Made by a program: the position numbers and the translations under genes. Below are positions 1-12,274 of a stretch of 23,189 nucleotides of DNA, in pieces. The DNA comes from Larix sibirica. Lineage: Eukaryota > Streptophyta > Pinopsida > Pinales > Pinaceae. Below the pieces are notes generated by a model. The model had not been told where the DNA came from, made no database searches, and was given only the letters and a program-made list of their open reading frames with translations. The DNA lies in the NCBI GenBank assembly GCA_004151065.3, contig NWUY0300060382.1, positions 1-23,189 on the forward strand, written 5' to 3'. The first letter of the stretch is position 1. Each line of letters opens with the position of its first letter.

Positions 1-1510
1 GTTTTATTTTATCCTAAATTTGTGGATAAAGTCACTTGTGATGTAACTTATATGGACTATTGTGATACGTTTCTTGGTCAATCCTATCAATGTGATCTAG
101 TGGCCTAATATGAGTTATTAAATAACACATACATAATGTCTAAGTATAACACATATTATTTTATCCATAGTACACTTGAACTACCACATCATATTGTTCA
201 TTTAGTTAGAAAACATTCATCTTGTAACACTGCATACAACAACGTCATGCAATACCCATATCATAATGCCAAGTCCCTTCAACAATTTTAAATGACTCTT
301 GTACACTTCCTCCTTCAACATCTTATGTATGTCTTGTGTCTCTCTGCATCAACCTCAGTGACTTGAAGTCACTACCTTAATATGAAAATTTAAAAACTTT
401 CACATTTCTCACATGTTGCAAATTTCTCTCTTCTCTTTGAAGTTCAATTTTGGTGGCCTCTTCTCACTTGTTCCAAAAAAATGTCAATATAATTCACCTT
501 AAAATTTCCTTTAGGTTAAAATTTTTTACTTATGTGATCTTCCTAATCAATTGGGCATCACAATGTTGTTAACACTTATCATGGACTAATGATCTTGACC
601 CATCATCTTGTAAATCAAGTTCTAGACATGAAGACTAACAAAGATTACACTACTCTCTTGGTAAAGACATGAATGTTGATTCTAATTTTGCCTATTTTTT
701 TATAGGTAATCATGTCAAATGATTCCAATTTGTTCATTGTTAACTATTAAAATTTGACATTTTTTTATGATGCACAAGTACATAGATTGTAGTAGTGCTT
801 CACTTAATTTTTGTAAATGTTTCATGCATATTTTCATAAATGTTTGGATTCTCCTAACATCAAGATCAAATTCATGTTGTCACAAAACAATAACCCTGGA
901 CTACCTTGCTGCTATACAAGGTCATCTTCTATATCATGCCCAATTAACATCAACTACGACAATTGTTTCCCTCACTCTTAATGAAACCATTGAAGGCCAA
1001 TGCTCCTATTGTTGGAGGAATGATATGAATACTTAATTATTATATTTTTAATTATTTGTTTAGATGTAAAATCAACGTAAGAAAAATATTTTCATAAAAT
1101 GTCACTTATTTTCCTATTATGGTGCTTAGTTCAAATGTTAGGTTTAACAAATTCTATTATTGTAATAAGTTGATATTTTTTCTCAAATTTTGTTAAAATG
1201 TGTTTCATGAAAAGCATGTTAATTTTCATTTAAAATATATTTGAACATATGATATGTTAACAAAAAAACAGTCAAAAACAATTTTCATTCACCTTTTAGT
1301 GTAGAACTCTCCTCTTGAGTGGTTTTGATCCACATCATAAATATAACCACGATATTGGAATATGAATCATTGGTGACTTTGTGTTATCTAAGTCGTTTTG
1401 AAATTGAAAGGAACAAAGTCAAAGAGGGTCTAGAGTCTTATCAGGCTCCTTTTGAATTACTAAATGAAAAAGTGAAAAAGGACATGACAAAACTATTAGG
1501 CTCTTTTTTA
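1..1510. other. AT-rich intergenic DNA, no gene seen
   Basis: No recognisable gene or RNA. Short open frames occur (for example 767-1036 on the plus strand, 89 codons) but show no known domain and are no longer than expected for this composition. No clear repeats were noticed in this stretch. Confidence 0.6.
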
Positions 1511-1512
1511 AG

Positions 1513-1677
1513 TCTGAAAAGGCAAGTTAAGAAAGAGCGTAATGAGCCTCATCAGGCCTTTTTAAAAGATATAAAATCTGAAAAGTTAAGAAAGGGTATA
1601 ATCAGCCCCATAAGGATTTGTAAAGATATAAAATCTGAAATGTTAAGAAAGGGTATAATCAGCCCCATTAGGATTTG
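1513..1677. repeat. 57-bp tandem repeat, two close copies plus one diverged
   Basis: The close copies are 1564-1620 and 1621-1677, differing at only a few bases, with a more diverged copy at about 1513-1563. Because 57 is divisible by three, the repeat stays open in one plus-strand frame (1319-1702, 127 codons) and would encode a 19-residue repeat containing LRKGIISPIRIC twice. I recognise no protein family, so I treat it as a minisatellite that happens to be open. Confidence 0.85.
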
Positions 1678-1752
1678 TTTTCTATGTTCAAAACGAGATT
1701 AAGAAATGGGTTGATGTGAGTGTGTGTGGAAAATTTAAATATTGTAAATGCA

Positions 1753-1848
1753 AATGTTGAAGGGAGGCCCAATGAGAGCATATTAGGTGATTTGAAATGT
1801 CAATATTTAAGAGAGGCCCAATGAGAACATATATGGTGGTTTTAAATG
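1753..1848. repeat. 49-bp tandem duplication
   Basis: Two diverged adjacent copies share the core GAGGCCCAATGAGA at 1764 and 1813. It lies just downstream of the 57-bp repeat. No coding signal is seen. Confidence 0.7.
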
Positions 1849-3440
1849 GTAAAAAAATGAAAAGCTATATAAAAGATAATAACATTCTAGAAACTCACCT
1901 TGATTTCAAGTTTTTGAGTGGCCTTTGAAATTTTAAATAATGCTAAAGATCAAAAACACCATAATTTGAAAACCAAAATCTACCCACATATGGGGTATAA
2001 ATTCATTGGGTTTTTTGAACCAAGAGGGATATTACCTTTGTCCTCATCATCATAATCTTACCTCAAACCCAAATGAGTAACCAATATGAATCCAATACAC
2101 TATTGTTCAAATGATTAGAAATCAATTAACATGGACTTTGAGGAAACCCCCTCGGTCACCTAAATTCATAAAACTATAACATGCTCATAAGATCTTGGTT
2201 TGCCAAAATATTTTTTTGGGTGGGTGTATAAGAAATGAAAAACTTCCCAATAAGTAGTAGGACACCCCATTCCATCGTTATATCGGCATCTTTCATAATA
2301 TGTGAAGTTGGCACTACTTTATTGGTGGGAAATTTTTTTATGTGTGTTTTCCAACATATTGGTTTTGAAATCCATTTTTTTCAATTGTGTTGGATTCGTA
2401 TACCATTAAAACCTATGGATATCTTGTTTCAGAAATATAAATATAAACTTGACCAAACACTCATTTTACACACAAGTGCATTTTTAATTAAAATTCCAAG
2501 TCTTATTTTGGATGATGCTTTATAAGAATCGAGTTCTAACTACTCATATTATATCATTTTATAAATTATTTTAATGTGTTCATTACATTGACATGATCCC
2601 CTAGCGTTTTACTCAATTAAATTCATGATAATGGTTCATTTACATCTAGTGCACTTGCCTCCTACCACATAGCCAAAATTGTCAATTCTTCCAAAATCAA
2701 TTATGAGGCTTTTGATGTGATGAACAACTTACATCAACTTATAAAAGGATTAAAAAAATTCTATGAATTCAATTCAAATCAAATCAAATCCATGAAGTTT
2801 CATATCAAGAACAAGGATGCATGTAACACAAGGAATGAGGGAAAGCAAACCCTTGAAAAATCAAACAACATTATGATGCAACTATGAAAACTATCAAGAC
2901 AACATTTGAAAACATGAGAGTAAGCAGGCATCTACTCAACATAATTTAATATAAAAATGCACAATCAATAAATAATTGCAATAGAACAAAACCAAGGAAG
3001 AGAAGAGTCTACTTAATGAAGCTTGTTAAAAAATTAAAGGGGTCTGCAACTCTAAAGACTTGGGGCTAGTTGAGACCTCAATAAATGGTTGCATACTAGA
3101 TGAAGCCATGAACCTTTTCTAATTACTATTGAATTATGAACATGAATTGAAGGTGGTCACTTTTACATCTCTCAAAAAAATGAAATTTAATATGAAGCAG
3201 GTCCCCAAGAAATTGTATTCATGAAGGATTCAACAATTGTTCCTATGTACTAGCTTTTCAAAATGATATAATTCACCAAAAGAATAATATATTGAGTTTC
3301 ATTTCCTTATATCAGCGATCCGAGTTGAACTCTTGGTCATAGGGCCTAGTAGGTTTAGGTTAAGAATTTTTTCACCAAGTGTGAATATGGCATCCCTCAA
3401 GTGTTTTTATAATTCATGTGAGTATCCATGGCCCCGATGT
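1849..3440. other. AT-rich intergenic DNA, no gene seen
   Basis: No domain, RNA gene or strong repeat was recognised. The open frame at 2235-2525 (96 codons) has no recognisable motif and I do not call it a gene. Confidence 0.6.
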
Positions 3441-3870
3441 AGTCACCATGATATCACATGCCTTTCTTCACTGGTAGTAAGAATGCATATCTACATTTCC
3501 TCTTCATTAATTGCACTTCCTTTCCCAATATTTACCTGTGCTTTTATATTTTTTTTATCAATTGATGGATGGGGGAAGTGGTGGCCCTTACAAATTTTAT
3601 TGTGGATGACAAACCAACTATTAGTATTTATTTATTAAATCCCCAATGGAGTCACCATGATATCGCATGCCTTGCTCCAGTGGTAGTAAGCATGCATGTC
3701 CATGGAAGAGATATCTACATTTCCTCTTCATTAATTGCACTTCCTTTCCGAATATTTATCTCTGCTTTTATATATATTGTTTAATCAATTGATGAATGGG
3801 GGAAGTTGTGGCTCTATAAGATTTTTCGTGGGGAGTGACAACCCAACTATTGGTATTTATTTATTACTTT
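3441..3870. repeat. 209-bp tandem duplication
   Basis: Copy 1 starts at 3441 and copy 2 at 3650, both with AGTCACCATGATATC. They share several blocks, including TCTACATTTCCTCTTCATTA and TATTTATTTATTA near the right end. Copy 2 carries a short insertion after the GGTAGTAAG block. The open frames at 3333-3638 and 3569-3784 lie in this repeat and are not supported as genes. Confidence 0.85.
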
Positions 3871-4150
3871 ACCATGTCTGAATATTGAAATAACCTTTTT
3901 CTTTAGTTTTATCAATAGACAAGTTCAACTTTTCACCTTTCACGTGACCACCTCTTTTATTCTATGGATGAATTCCTTCAACACGTAGACTTGTTTTCCA
4001 AACTAGGATGGAATAACAACCAATGATCTATCACTCAAAATGATCATGGTCCAACCACTATCACGTCATTCTACAATATCCATGATTTGCATTGAACTTA
4101 TCTTCCTTTCAAGATCATAACCAACCATAAGCATATCAAATTATCCATGA

Positions 4151-4300
4151 TTATTTTCCATGTGTAATGATTCCAATGAGAGATGAAAGGTTGAAAAATT
4201 CAAAAGTGGTCAACCATAATCTAGATTATTCTCCATATGTAATGATTCCAAGGAGAGATAAAAGTTGAAAAATTCAAAAGTGATCAACCATAATCTAGAA
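4151..4300. repeat. 75-bp tandem duplication
   Basis: Copies are 4151-4225 and 4226-4300, of equal length with a handful of substitutions. Both end in CAACCATAATCTAGA. No coding or RNA signal. Confidence 0.9.
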
Positions 4301-4595
4301 ATACTAAAGATTGATTAATGCATATACAAACCCTTTTTGCGAAAAAAGAATTTTTTGAAAAATCGAAAGGAAAGAAAAGTTGGAAATAATAAGTAGGAAA
4401 GTATGCTAGAAAAGCAAAACATAGGAAATATACTTTGTAAAGAAAACTACTCACTCTTTGCAAACTAAAAAGCGCATTAAGCAAAGGAAGGTAGTCACCG
4501 TACTCTAAAGAACAAAAACAAAAACCTATTCTACACCTTAAACTATCCACAGGGAAAGCATATCATGTGAAGTCATAATATCAGTGCAACCATCC

Positions 4596-4645
4596 AAGTA
4601 GATGGCTCGTTCTTGAAATAAAGTAGATGGCTCGTTCTTGAAATA
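4596..4645. repeat. 25-bp tandem duplication
   Basis: Two essentially identical adjacent copies, 4596-4620 and 4621-4645, each containing AGTAGATGGCTCGTTCTTG. The near identity indicates a recent duplication. Confidence 0.9.
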
Positions 4646-5222
4646 GTGTTCTCATGGTGATTGGGTGAATGTGTATGTTGTAAGATGGTATGTACAAGAT
4701 AGGATCCAAAAATGGCTCATCTTTGAAAAAAAATCAAATGCAAATAGCTCATCATGGGACTTTGAAACTTGACTAAAATATGATTGCAGCCATGATTCAA
4801 CCACACTAAGAAATTCATCCGTCACCCCTAGTGCCACATGGTGCTTAATCTTAACTTACTCACATTTGTTGGGACTGACACAAAACTCACTTTTACCAAG
4901 AATTGTGAACTTCTATGTTTGTTATGTTACATTTTTTCTCTTTTTTACCTCCTCCAAACGTATTAGCTTCGAATGGCATTAGATACTCATAAACATTCAT
5001 GAAAACAAAGTTCATAAAATAAAGACGTGAGCATTGGGTATTGATAAGATAGGGCATAATATATGACTAGGAATCACATGTTTGTGATGTGATCTATACA
5101 TATAATTTCATGTGCTTATAATGTAGCCATGTTGGGATCTCTTCTTTCACTGGTATCAATGACAAAATCCGTGTAAAATTTACACATCTAAGTATATAGA
5201 AATTTTTCACGAGCCATATTTG
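4646..5222. other. AT-rich intergenic DNA, no gene seen
   Basis: Only short open frames are present (for example 4652-4837 on the minus strand), without recognisable domains. No repeats were noticed. Confidence 0.55.
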
Positions 5223-5756
5223 ATAGAATAGTATGATCAACTAAATACTTTGACAAAAATTCCCCATCTCTTCTCACAGTGATATCCTTGCAATTTTCTC
5301 CACTTTGACTTGAAATTTAACATCCACTTTTTAAACATCACCTTCAACCATTTTACATGTTATCCCCATTTCTACATGCAAATCTTTTTTTTTTATTACT
5401 TCATCAAGCTTCAAAGTAATAAAATCATAAAAGATGGTTAGAGCCTACAAAATTCTATATTTTTTATCAAAAAGAGGGGTCACCACTTGAGAACATGTTT
5501 TTTTGTAAGTACTCAACATGTTGGGTTGAACAATAAGACTTAATAGTAAAAGGGCCTCTAGATCATCCTCTTTCTTGTCATTAACAAATGTTTCACCAAT
5601 TCTTGACCAAGAATTATTGACATCATCAATTATTATATTAAGTCCCTTATCTATTCCAACATCACCTAGCATAAACTCGTTGTATTTGACACCACAATCA
5701 TCTAACACTTGAATGTTTGGCTTTAACATACATCCAGTCCTACAAAATAAAAACAT
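5223..5756 (-). pseudogene. Possible decayed coding stretch, unidentified
   Basis: Read on the minus strand from 5756, one frame gives 103 open codons to 5445 and then continues in the same frame to about 5223 with only a few further stops. In DNA this AT-rich, about one codon in thirteen should be a stop by chance, so roughly 178 codons with four stops looks like a former coding sequence. The inferred residues are rich in Asp, Glu and Lys and have a protein-like mix, but I recognise no domain or motif. The first Met is only the first in this open stretch and is not a supported start. Immediately upstream, the duplicated 238-bp unit (5777-6245) also contains minus-strand frames conserved between its two copies, so the ancestral gene or element may have been longer. 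It could be a mobile-element protein, a captured gene fragment or chance. Confidence 0.3.
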
Positions 5757-5776
5757 TGAATTGCATGCAATATATC

Positions 5777-6245
5777 TTCTTCATTCAAAAATTCATGTGA
5801 ATTTGTATTATCTTTTCTTTCTAGAATTGTAGAACTACAATTTGAACAACAAATGCTTGATGTGATACATTCTCCAAACATGGGCATGATTGGAAAATAA
5901 ATATTAAATGATAATATTGATCAATTGGATTCATAGTAAATTCCTTTTTCACTTTCAAACAACTTTGTTATATTTGCTTGCAATATGACAATTTATTCTT
6001 TTCCATGATACATATTCTTCATTCAAAAATTCATGTGAATTTGTGTTATATTTTCTTTCTAAAATTGTAGAACTACAATTCGAAAAACACATGTTTGATG
6101 TGATACATTCTCCATACATAGATGTGATTGGAAAATAAGTGTTTTATGATAATATTGATCAATTGGATTCATAGTAAATTCATTTTTCACCTTCAAACAA
6201 CTTTGTTATATGTGCTTGCAATATGACAATTTATTCTTATGCACA
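5777..6245. repeat. 238-bp tandem duplication
   Basis: Copy 1 starts at 5777 and copy 2 at 6015, both with TTCTTCATTCAAAAATTCAT, and both run to CAATATGACAATTTATTCTT. On the minus strand both copies keep an open frame that reads, in part, SNCSSTILERK and NSHEFLNEE. Conservation between copies may only reflect how recently they were duplicated. The unit adjoins the possible decayed coding stretch at 5223-5756. Confidence 0.85.
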
Positions 6246-9200
6246 ACCTTTAATTCACTTATTTCCTTTTGTAAGGATACTTACATGTAACAAATGTTGT
6301 AACCTCATTTTTTAGTTCAAACATTTTTTATTCCAATGATTTTCTTTTATTAGACTTGGTGTTGTTGGATTTAGGAAAATAGGGTAAGGTCAAAGGATAC
6401 CTTTTCAAATATCTTTCAAGGATGTGTGATTATTTACAATATTCATGCAAGAAACCAAAAGAAAACAATAATTACACTAAAGTGTTATTAAGTCTATCTT
6501 CATATGAAAAGAAATTCAAAAAAAGAAAACAAAAATGCACACTAAAAATAACTATTGTTGAACTATTCTACTAAAATCGTTAACAAAATTAATAAATAGA
6601 AAATAGAAGGAAAACTAATGTGCACACACTAATTATATTAAGGACCAACTAAATAAAGTAAAGAAAAATTATTTTTAAACTATGTAAGAGAATTATTTTA
6701 TAAAAAGAAAGAATAAAGATAATAGCATTAAATTAGCCCATTGGTCTATTCCTACCCTAACCTACACCAACACATTTGAAATAACATGTAATTATAAATT
6801 CATTGTAGCCACCAAAGGATATTGACATCTACAAGAATATTAGTGTGTTGTGTAGTTATGCGAGGGTGGAACATTGTGTAACACAAAGTTGAAAAAATTG
6901 AAGCATGATACAATTTATTAACAACATGAAGTACAATATGCTTACCATTTTGTGAAGATCTTTGAGAAAATGATGATTCCATTCAACAGCCACCGATGTC
7001 ATAAAATTAGATATCATAATACTTGAAAGTAGTAATCAAATCTAAAATCAACTCGATTACTTTATCTTCTCCTTTTCTTGGTTATTTTTTAAAACTTCAC
7101 AATGGTTACTTATTTCTCAAAATCATCTTAACCTTCTTATAGATGACAATTGATTCAATACCTATGATTGCTTCTTCCCTAGGTCCTCATATTATTGTAT
7201 TACAATCCCCATACATGATCAAGGGTTGAGTGTATTTGAAAATCATATTCATGATTCGCTATTCAATAGCCTCAAACTTGACATCATTAGTGTGTTGTAC
7301 AGCATCATTTGCAATCCTTTATTGAGAATACCTTCGTTGAAATGGCGAAACCAAATATGACTAGTGTTGTTCTTTCCTTATTGCTTTACCTATTGTTTCC
7401 TTATCCACCATTTTTGGGTTTTATAATGAGATAAATAAAATGCATCTACCCTGATATACAAAAATGAAAATGGTTTGTATAATAAACTAATAATACAGGA
7501 GTGCAATAAAGAAAAAATTTAACATTAAACAAAATGGAAAAGTACAAAAAGTAGGGAGAATAGTCTATTGACCATACATAGTCAATACAAAACCTCAAGA
7601 AGGAATACTCTTGAAAATATAGGATAGCCTATGAATGTTGGGGGGGCACCAACTTGCCTTTTTCCACAACTATGAAGATAGCCTCAAATTACCAAGAAAA
7701 GCGATCATTTCACATCAAATGTGTTAGACATAAATCAGTGAGACAAATGCAAAGAGAAAGTGAGAATAGTCCCCCATCTACCCTCTACACCAAACTCATT
7801 GCTTGCTCTAAGTAACGAATTAACCTTATAAATCCTTCAGAATTATATCTAACTATTGGCATGATACAAATGAGCAATAACATAATGTCAAGAGAAAAGT
7901 CCACATGACATAAGGCTAAACCCACAAGAACCAAGCGAAAATAAGATATAGAGTGAATATTGCACAGTGAAGCATATATCTTAGGAGCATGAATAATTAT
8001 AATAAGCATGGCCTCTTTATTTACATAGAAGATAGCTTACATTGAAAATTTGAAAAAGATACCCCTTCATCAAATGAAAGCAATAGTCCTCTTTATACAA
8101 AATAGGGTAACTCTTAACCTTTTGAGTGGCCCTTGGCTCTTTTGATTTACATGCTTTCATCCGCATTCCAAAAATAGATGATGAGGATTAAATTTAAAAA
8201 AAAAAATATTTGAAATCACAATTATCCTCTCTATATGCATACTTGTATCCAAAGGTTGGTCCTAGTGTTTATAGGACTCCTTCTTTGGTTATCCATCTTG
8301 TCCTTTATGTGTTTATTTCCATGTTGTCCCTTGCTTCACTTTAAAATTTCTACATTTTTCCCTTCATTCATGCTAGTTTGATGTCTTCAATAGTGAGAAC
8401 TATATTCACAAGATTTGAGGGTTGTCAACCTAAGCTTTGTTGGATCCTAATGGTCCTCCTTCACCTTTTTCCACTATTCTAGTTTTGAAAATATGCATAT
8501 GTGAGTGAAAAAAATAACATTGGTCCCATTTTCATTCAAGACAAACTAAAAAATGCATTAAAGCATTACTTTGAAAGAAAGAAATCCAACGTAATATGAA
8601 CTCCTTGCTTCATGTGCCGATGCTCTTCGTTGGGATTCAGATTTTATTTTTCTGATTTTCATGTTTTCTCATCGTAGGAAAAGTCCCACATGCCTCATCA
8701 ACCCTATGTTTCATTGCAAAGAATGTAAACAAATGAATTACAGGCTAAGTAGTAATTATTTTCTCTGGCATCCAATCATCCCATTTAATTTTTCATCAGA
8801 CATGCAACAATAGCTTCCATCTAGATCCATTGATAGTCCATCATTAAATATTTGAAATCTTCCATTCTCCATTTACATAGGATTTGGAACTTAATACTCG
8901 GTCCTTCCTTCTAGAATCTATTTTTGTGTTGGATCTATTTTCCCTTAGCATAGATTCAAATCCTCCCCAAGCAAGGAAGGTGTGTGTTTTGTTATAGTAT
9001 TTCCTTATAATTCCTATCGACCTCCTTCAACAACCAAGGTTGATTCATTTTCTTATGGGGAAAAAATGAGACCTTAGGTATTTAGTCTTCATTAACTTCA
9101 AAAATTTTCCAATAATTATATATTTTTCTAAAGAACAAAGAGTTCAATCTTTATACAAGGATTGGAGGAGAGGTTATTCTTTATCCATTTCAAGTCACAC

Positions 9201-9266
9201 CTCCCCATTCATGGTATTTTGGTCCCAAAAAGATTCAACTCAAAGATAAGAGATATACAATTTAAC
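6246..9266. other. AT-rich intergenic DNA, no gene supported
   Basis: No recognisable domain, RNA gene or clear repeat. Small minus-strand open frames at 6800-6982 and 7785-8009 have no identifiable motif. Weak protein-like runs occur on the minus strand below 9267 and may be remnants of the same element as 9267-10157, but they are too broken to annotate. Confidence 0.5.
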
Positions 9267-10157
9267 TTATCTCATTGTCTTATTCTCCAGCATGTTTCTT
9301 TCTTCTTGATCACACTCTCTATTCCTAGAAGCCTTAAATAAATTCCATCCGGGATTGAAGAAATGTATTTTGTAGAAACATTCCTTGAGAAATTGTAGCT
9401 CCTTGGATTCCAAGTGTAGGCATCTCCTTTCCTCTTTACATTGACTCTTAAAACTCTTCCCTTGGATTTTCAATTCCTAGTATGAATTTTTGGATGAAAC
9501 CTCCAACACTTGATGTCTCAATGTCTAGCTAACTTGCAATACCAGTAAAAAATATTTCTACTATGGGTTTCTCGACATTCTCTTTTTGTTCACATTCTTA
9601 TTTTTGTTCCATTGGCTTGAAGAATTCTTCCTTGGATCCTCCTTCCTCTTTTGAAGACATTTTATCATTTTTTTGAAGGATTGATTCTTCTAGTACGTAG
9701 TCACTAGATGACCTATGATACCAAAAAAAAAGGAACATGCATCAAAGTGCCAAGAATTATCAACCTTTTGTCCTTTAGTTTTATGGTAAAAAAAAACAAG
9801 AGATGTTTTTTTATACATCTTTATCTTGTTCTTGTGCCTATGCATGTCAACTTGTTTGCATAGTCCTACAAGTGTTGGTGCAATTTTGGATGGTAGAATC
9901 ATCCTTCATCCACCCCCATTCAAGCTTCTAAAAACATGTTGGAGTAATGTTTTGTTGTCCACTCCCTTTTATGTTGGATTTAATTCAATTGAAATGGTCA
10001 TTTTTCTGGTCCTTCTTGCCTTGACAAAGATAAGATTTGTGGTCTTATATTGATCCAATCCTTTAAGGGATAATCTAGATTCACTCATTTCCTCCCTACC
10101 ACCAAAACAAAGGCCTTCATGCTTGACCCTATGTTCAACTAAAATGGTGTTTACCAT
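9267..10157 (-). pseudogene. Possible decayed mobile-element ORF, gag-like
   Basis: Three minus-strand open segments (10157-9969, 9902-9690 and 9473-9267) lie in one reading frame. Together they span about 297 codons with about seven internal stops, well below the twenty or so expected by chance at this base composition. The inferred product is rich in Lys, Glu and Arg. Near 9690-9740 it reads CSFFFGIIGHLVTTY, which would resemble a CCHC zinc knuckle (C-x2-C-x4-H-x4-C) if one codon in the poly-Phe run were extra and Cys had been lost at two positions. The segment just before it (FFYHKTKGQKVDNS) has similar spacing but none of the four ligands. A degraded retroelement gag or ORF1 would fit; the family is not identifiable by eye and the knuckle reading is speculative. 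Confidence 0.3.
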
Positions 10158-11478
10158 CCCTTAGCTTTTCTTACATAGCCATTGGACTTTGTATCCCATA
10201 TGTCTCATTAGCTTGAACCTACAACTCTAGTATGTTTTTAAAAATTACTAAAGGGCTCTTCCTAAATAGACAAAGAAAGGTCCTTAGGGGTGCTTACCAT
10301 TCTTGTCTTAGTCATGATGTTGGCCTCTAAATTAGAAATAGAAGGTGCTTGTGATTTCTTGTTCTCTTGGAAAACTATTTGTAACTTGGCCAATGCATCC
10401 TCCTTCCTTTCCAATTATTGGTGCAACTGATCCATTTACATCTAAGTGAGCCTTTGTTCTTGTTAATCCTCTAGTTTTTTTTATTTTCTCTCTCAATTTT
10501 AAATTTTCAAATTTCTATTTCTCCTATATATCATAATAATGGCGAAAGAGTCTCAATGTTCAACTAAATGTTCCTTTACCAGAGAAAATAAATTTCTAAA
10601 ATTATTAAGGCCATTTTATACATTTTTTATCCTTTTGTCAAATATTTATATTTTCTTGTTCGGGTATTGATTCTCCTCTTTACATTTGTTGGGTCTTTCT
10701 TTCTCCTCAAAGTATTGTCATCTTCTTCAAGATAATGGATTCAACCACTTTCATGCCAATATAATCCATAAATGGTAGGCTTATATCCCATCTATCTCAC
10801 CAAAAGCAATATTCAATACAGAATTCAAATTTAAGGTATCTTCAATTCACTAGAAACTGAGATCAAATTTCTCCACTTACTATTCACTAAGAGGCATGAA
10901 TGAATAGTTTTTTTCATCTCTAGTTACAATGCTTGGTTTACCTACTTGTATTGCAAAGCTCAATCTCAAACAATAGAAATAGTTGTACTCTAAAACACAT
11001 CTTCCATTCAATAGACATTCAAGACAATCTATAGTTATATGCATGCATATGAAGATGGTTGTAGGTGAAATGATATAATAGCATTATATATGAAAATGCT
11101 GTGGCCTTTACTTATATTCTAGACATACCAAAGTGCACTTCAATTCAAATCCCAATTCAGTTCCATACTATGAGTCTTAAAATCTTAAAACCCTACGCTC
11201 CTAAATCAGTTATGCCTACTAAATATATGCACTCTACTAATTGAATATACAAACTTGATGCTTTATTAATAATCCCCTCTTCCCATTGTTTATTTATTCA
11301 AATGATAGACAAGATGCATAGAACCAAATTCCTTTTCCATCATTATCACAACATCCATGACAGATTTTAAACTAAAGATAAATTAATTTATTTCAATAAG
11401 AATTGTTGTAGGTAATTAGTAAAATTCACAAGTTGGAAATGTATGGTTGTGGGATGTTTAAATAGTCACACACAAGCT
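10158..11478. other. AT-rich intergenic DNA, no gene supported
   Basis: Weak minus-strand protein-like runs continue from 10158 to about 10500 (Lys- and Glu-rich), possibly the upstream part of the decayed ORF at 9267-10157, but with frame changes. From about 10700 to 11478 I see nothing beyond AT-rich DNA. Confidence 0.5.
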
Positions 11479-11482
11479 ATGA
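11479..11482. repeat. Candidate target-site duplication ATGA (left copy)
   Basis: ATGA directly precedes the left inverted repeat and recurs at 12271-12274 directly after the right one. Four bases can match by chance, so this rests on the inverted repeats it flanks. Confidence 0.5.
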
Positions 11483-12270
11483 GGGTGATTCCACGAAGGT
11501 GGTTCACCATTTTTGGCGGATGGAAGCTAAAAAAATTGTTTTTCNNNNNNNNNNNNNNNNNNNNNNNNNNNNNNNNNNNNNNNNNNNNNNNNNNNNNNNN
11601 NNNNNNNNNNNNNNNNNNNNNNNNNNNNNNNNNNNNNNNNNNNNNNNNNNNNNNNNNNNNNNNNNNNNNNNNNNNNNNNNNNNNNNNNNNNNNNNNNNNN
11701 NNNNNNNNNNNNNNNNNNNNNNNNNNNNNNNNNNNNNNNNNNNNNNNNNNNNNNNNNNNNNNNNNNNNNNNNNNNNNNNNNNNNNNNNNNNNNNNNNNNN
11801 NNNNNNNNNNNNNNNNNNNNNNNNNNNNNNNNNNNNNNNNNNNNNNNNNNNNNNNNNNNNNNNNNNNNNNNNNNNNNNNNNNNNNNNNNNNNNNNNNNNN
11901 NNNNNNNNNNNNNNNNNNNNNNNNNNNNNNNNNNNNNNNNNNNNNNNNNNNNNNNNNNNNNNNNNNNNNNNNNNNNNNNNNNNNNNNNNNNNNNNNNNNN
12001 NNNNNNNNNNNNNNNNNNNNNNNNNNNNNNNNNNNNNNNNNNNNNNNNNNNNNNNNNNNNNNNNNNNNNNNNNNNNNNNNNNNNNNNNNNNNNNNNNNNN
12101 NNNNNNNNNNNNNNNNNNNNNNNNNNNNNNNNNNNNNNNNNNNNNNNNNNNNNNNNNNNNNNNNNNNNNNNNNNNNNNNNNNNNNNNNNNNNNNNNNNNN
12201 NNNNNNNNNATTTCTGTTTTTCACTGTCATATTTGGCCAAAAAGAGTTACCCATCTTCATGGAATCACCC
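11483..12270. mobile_element. Non-autonomous DNA transposon with imperfect TIRs
   Basis: The left end (from 11483) begins GGGTGATTCCACGAAGGTGG, and the right end (12270 read backwards on the minus strand) begins GGGTGATTCCATGAAGATGG. By eye the inverted repeats match at about 30 of the first 40 positions. The element is flanked on both sides by ATGA (11479-11482 and 12271-12274), a candidate 4-bp target-site duplication. Total span is 788 bp, of which 665 is an N gap, so the interior cannot be read and a transposase gene cannot be excluded, although 788 bp is MITE-sized. A very similar terminal sequence appears at 23151-23189. The superfamily is uncertain: ends starting GGG with a 4-bp duplication fit none of the common plant groups well (hAT 8 bp, Mutator about 9 bp, PIF 3 bp, CACTA 3 bp). 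Confidence 0.7.
11545..12209. other. Assembly gap of 665 N
   Basis: Uninterrupted N from 11545 to 12209. All four long open frames crossing it (in both orientations) are artefacts of translating N. The gap lies inside the TIR element, which suggests that repetitive or structured sequence stopped assembly. Confidence 0.99.
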
Positions 12271-12274
12271 ATGA

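Noticed and set aside
3660-3700. tRNA-like A box (GCTCCAGTGGTAGTAAGC) suggesting a SINE head
   Set aside because: No B box at the right spacing and no poly-A or T-rich tail; the similarity is short.
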